A program made the position numbers and the translations under genes. Positions 63,038-64,000 of a stretch of 64,000 nucleotides of DNA are shown here, piece by piece. Source of the DNA: Microbulbifer sp. MKSA007 (GTDB taxonomy: Bacteria > Pseudomonadota > Gammaproteobacteria > Pseudomonadales > Cellvibrionaceae). Position 1 is the stretch's first letter; each line of letters starts with the position of its first letter. Location: the NCBI GenBank assembly GCA_032615215.1, contig CP128433.1, positions 1,571,501 to 1,635,500 on the forward strand, given 5' to 3'. The notes beneath the pieces were generated by a model. It was not told the DNA's origin and did no database searches. It was given only the letters and a program-made list of their open reading frames with translations.

Positions 63038-64000
63038 ATGAGCAAGATTGTCGCTGTTAAAGCCTTTGAAGTAATGGATTCTCGCGGTAACCCTACCGTT
63101 GAAGCCGATGTAATCCTGGAGGATGGTTCTATTGGCTCCGCCTGCGCCCCCTCCGGTGCCTCCACTGGCTCCCGTGAAGCGCTGGAACTTCGCGATGGCG
63201 ATAAAAGCCGTTACTTGGGTAAGGGTGTCCTGAAAGCAGTTGAAAATATCAACACTACTATCGCTGACCTGCTCAAGGGTATGGATGCTACTGATCAGCG
63301 CGCCCTGGACAAGGCGATGATCGATGCCGACGGCACTGAAAATAAGGCGAACTTCGGCGCCAACGCTATTTTGGCGGTTTCCCTGGCTGCCGCTAAAGCA
63401 GCTGCTGCTTCCAAAAAATCCCTTTGTATCAGCACATTGCTGAGGTAAACGGCACTCCGGGCGAGTACTCCATGCCGGTACCGATGATGAATATCCTTAA
63501 TGGCGGCGAACACGCTGACAACAATGTGGATATCCAGGAATTTATGGTTCAGCCGGTTAAGGCTGAATCTTTTGCTGAAGCTCTGCGCCAAGGTGCTGAG
63601 ATCTTCCACTCCCTGAAAAAAGTACTGTCCAGCAACAGCCTGAACACTGCAGTTGGCGATGAAGGTGGCTTTGCTCCGAACCTGCCTTCCAACGAAGCGG
63701 CACTGAAAGTCATCGCTGAAGCGGTAGAAAAGGCCGGTTACACCCTGGGCGATGACATTACCCTGGCTCTGGACTGCGCTTCTTCCGAGTTCTACAAAGA
63801 TGGCAAGTACGATCTGGCTGGCGAAGGCAAGCAGTTCGATAGCGAAGGTTTTGCCAGCTACCTGGCCGATCTGTCCGCCAACTATCCGATCCTGTCTATC
63901 GAAGACGGTATGGACGAGAGTGATTGGGACGGTTGGAAAGTTCTCACCGACAAAATTGGTGAAAAAGTACAGCTGGTAGGCGACGACTTGTTCGTAACCA
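63038..64000 (+). CDS. eno: Enolase, frameshifted and truncated by window end
   Basis: Converts 2-phosphoglycerate to PEP. The N-terminal part MSKIVAVKAFEVMDSRGNPT and SACAPSGASTGSREALELRD is typical. The frame stops at 63448 after ASKKSLCISTLLR, but one extra A in the 6-A run at 63413-63418 gives ASKKIPLYQHIAEVNG. The same frame then continues MPVPMMNILNGGEHADNNVD, VGDEGGFAPNL and LDCASSEFY to the window edge. A sequencing undercall is likelier than a broken enolase. The Shine-Dalgarno is GGAG before the ATG. Confidence 0.93.

Overview
The window reads as a gammaproteobacterial chromosome segment, probably a marine polysaccharide-degrading lineage near Microbulbifer/Cellvibrionales. This is inferred from the gene order dnaE-accA-...-tilS-pyrG-kdsA-eno, the twin FucP/GluP-type sugar transporters and the GH3 lipoprotein. 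No rRNA or tRNA gene was recognised.

Left part (1-14.3 kb): an MFS transporter with a frameshifted C-terminus; a convergent lipoprotein made of 22 thrombospondin type-3 (calcium-binding) repeats; a GNAT acetyltransferase; a three-gene minus-strand operon (DUF3604 protein, membrane-anchored parvulin, HupE/UreJ-like membrane protein) with a divergent AraC-type regulator; a small membrane protein; an apparent IS110-type end remnant; and a CsrA/RsmA paralogue.

Middle part (14.3-41 kb): a chromosomal integron cassette array without an integrase (a CALIN). Small AT-rich genes lie almost all on the minus strand, each followed by an attC site (on the plus strand TAACGC... to ...CTTGTTA). Cassette products include a signal peptidase I, an alpha/beta hydrolase, a VF530-family protein, a MAPEG protein, a VOC protein, a CPCC-type protein and many small membrane or unknown proteins. 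Mobile elements have colonised the attC sites. Three ORF-less group II introns plus one remnant sit at exactly the same attC position (ACTTG^TTA). An IS110-family element with a long 5' noncoding end (candidate bridge RNA), an IS1182-family element with a nonsense codon, and an IS91-family element sit in others. A plus-strand block (25.6-32 kb) holding a 1573-residue Rhs/YD-repeat protein, a small upstream gene and a decayed REP-associated transposase splits the array in two.

Right part (41.6-64 kb): GC-richer core genome. A DNA alkylation repair pair (Ada-AlkA fusion and Ogt) is followed by a gamma-carbonic anhydrase, a DUF1289 protein, dnaE and accA. Next is a carbohydrate module (two FucP/GluP-like transporters flanking a LytS/LytTR-like two-component pair, then a GH3 beta-glucosidase) that separates accA from tilS. 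Then come tilS, pyrG, kdsA and eno (cut by the window end).

Four apparent frameshifts (MFS, tilS twice, eno) are each repaired by adding one base to a homopolymer. Because tilS and eno are normally essential, I read these as probable sequencing undercalls rather than real gene loss.
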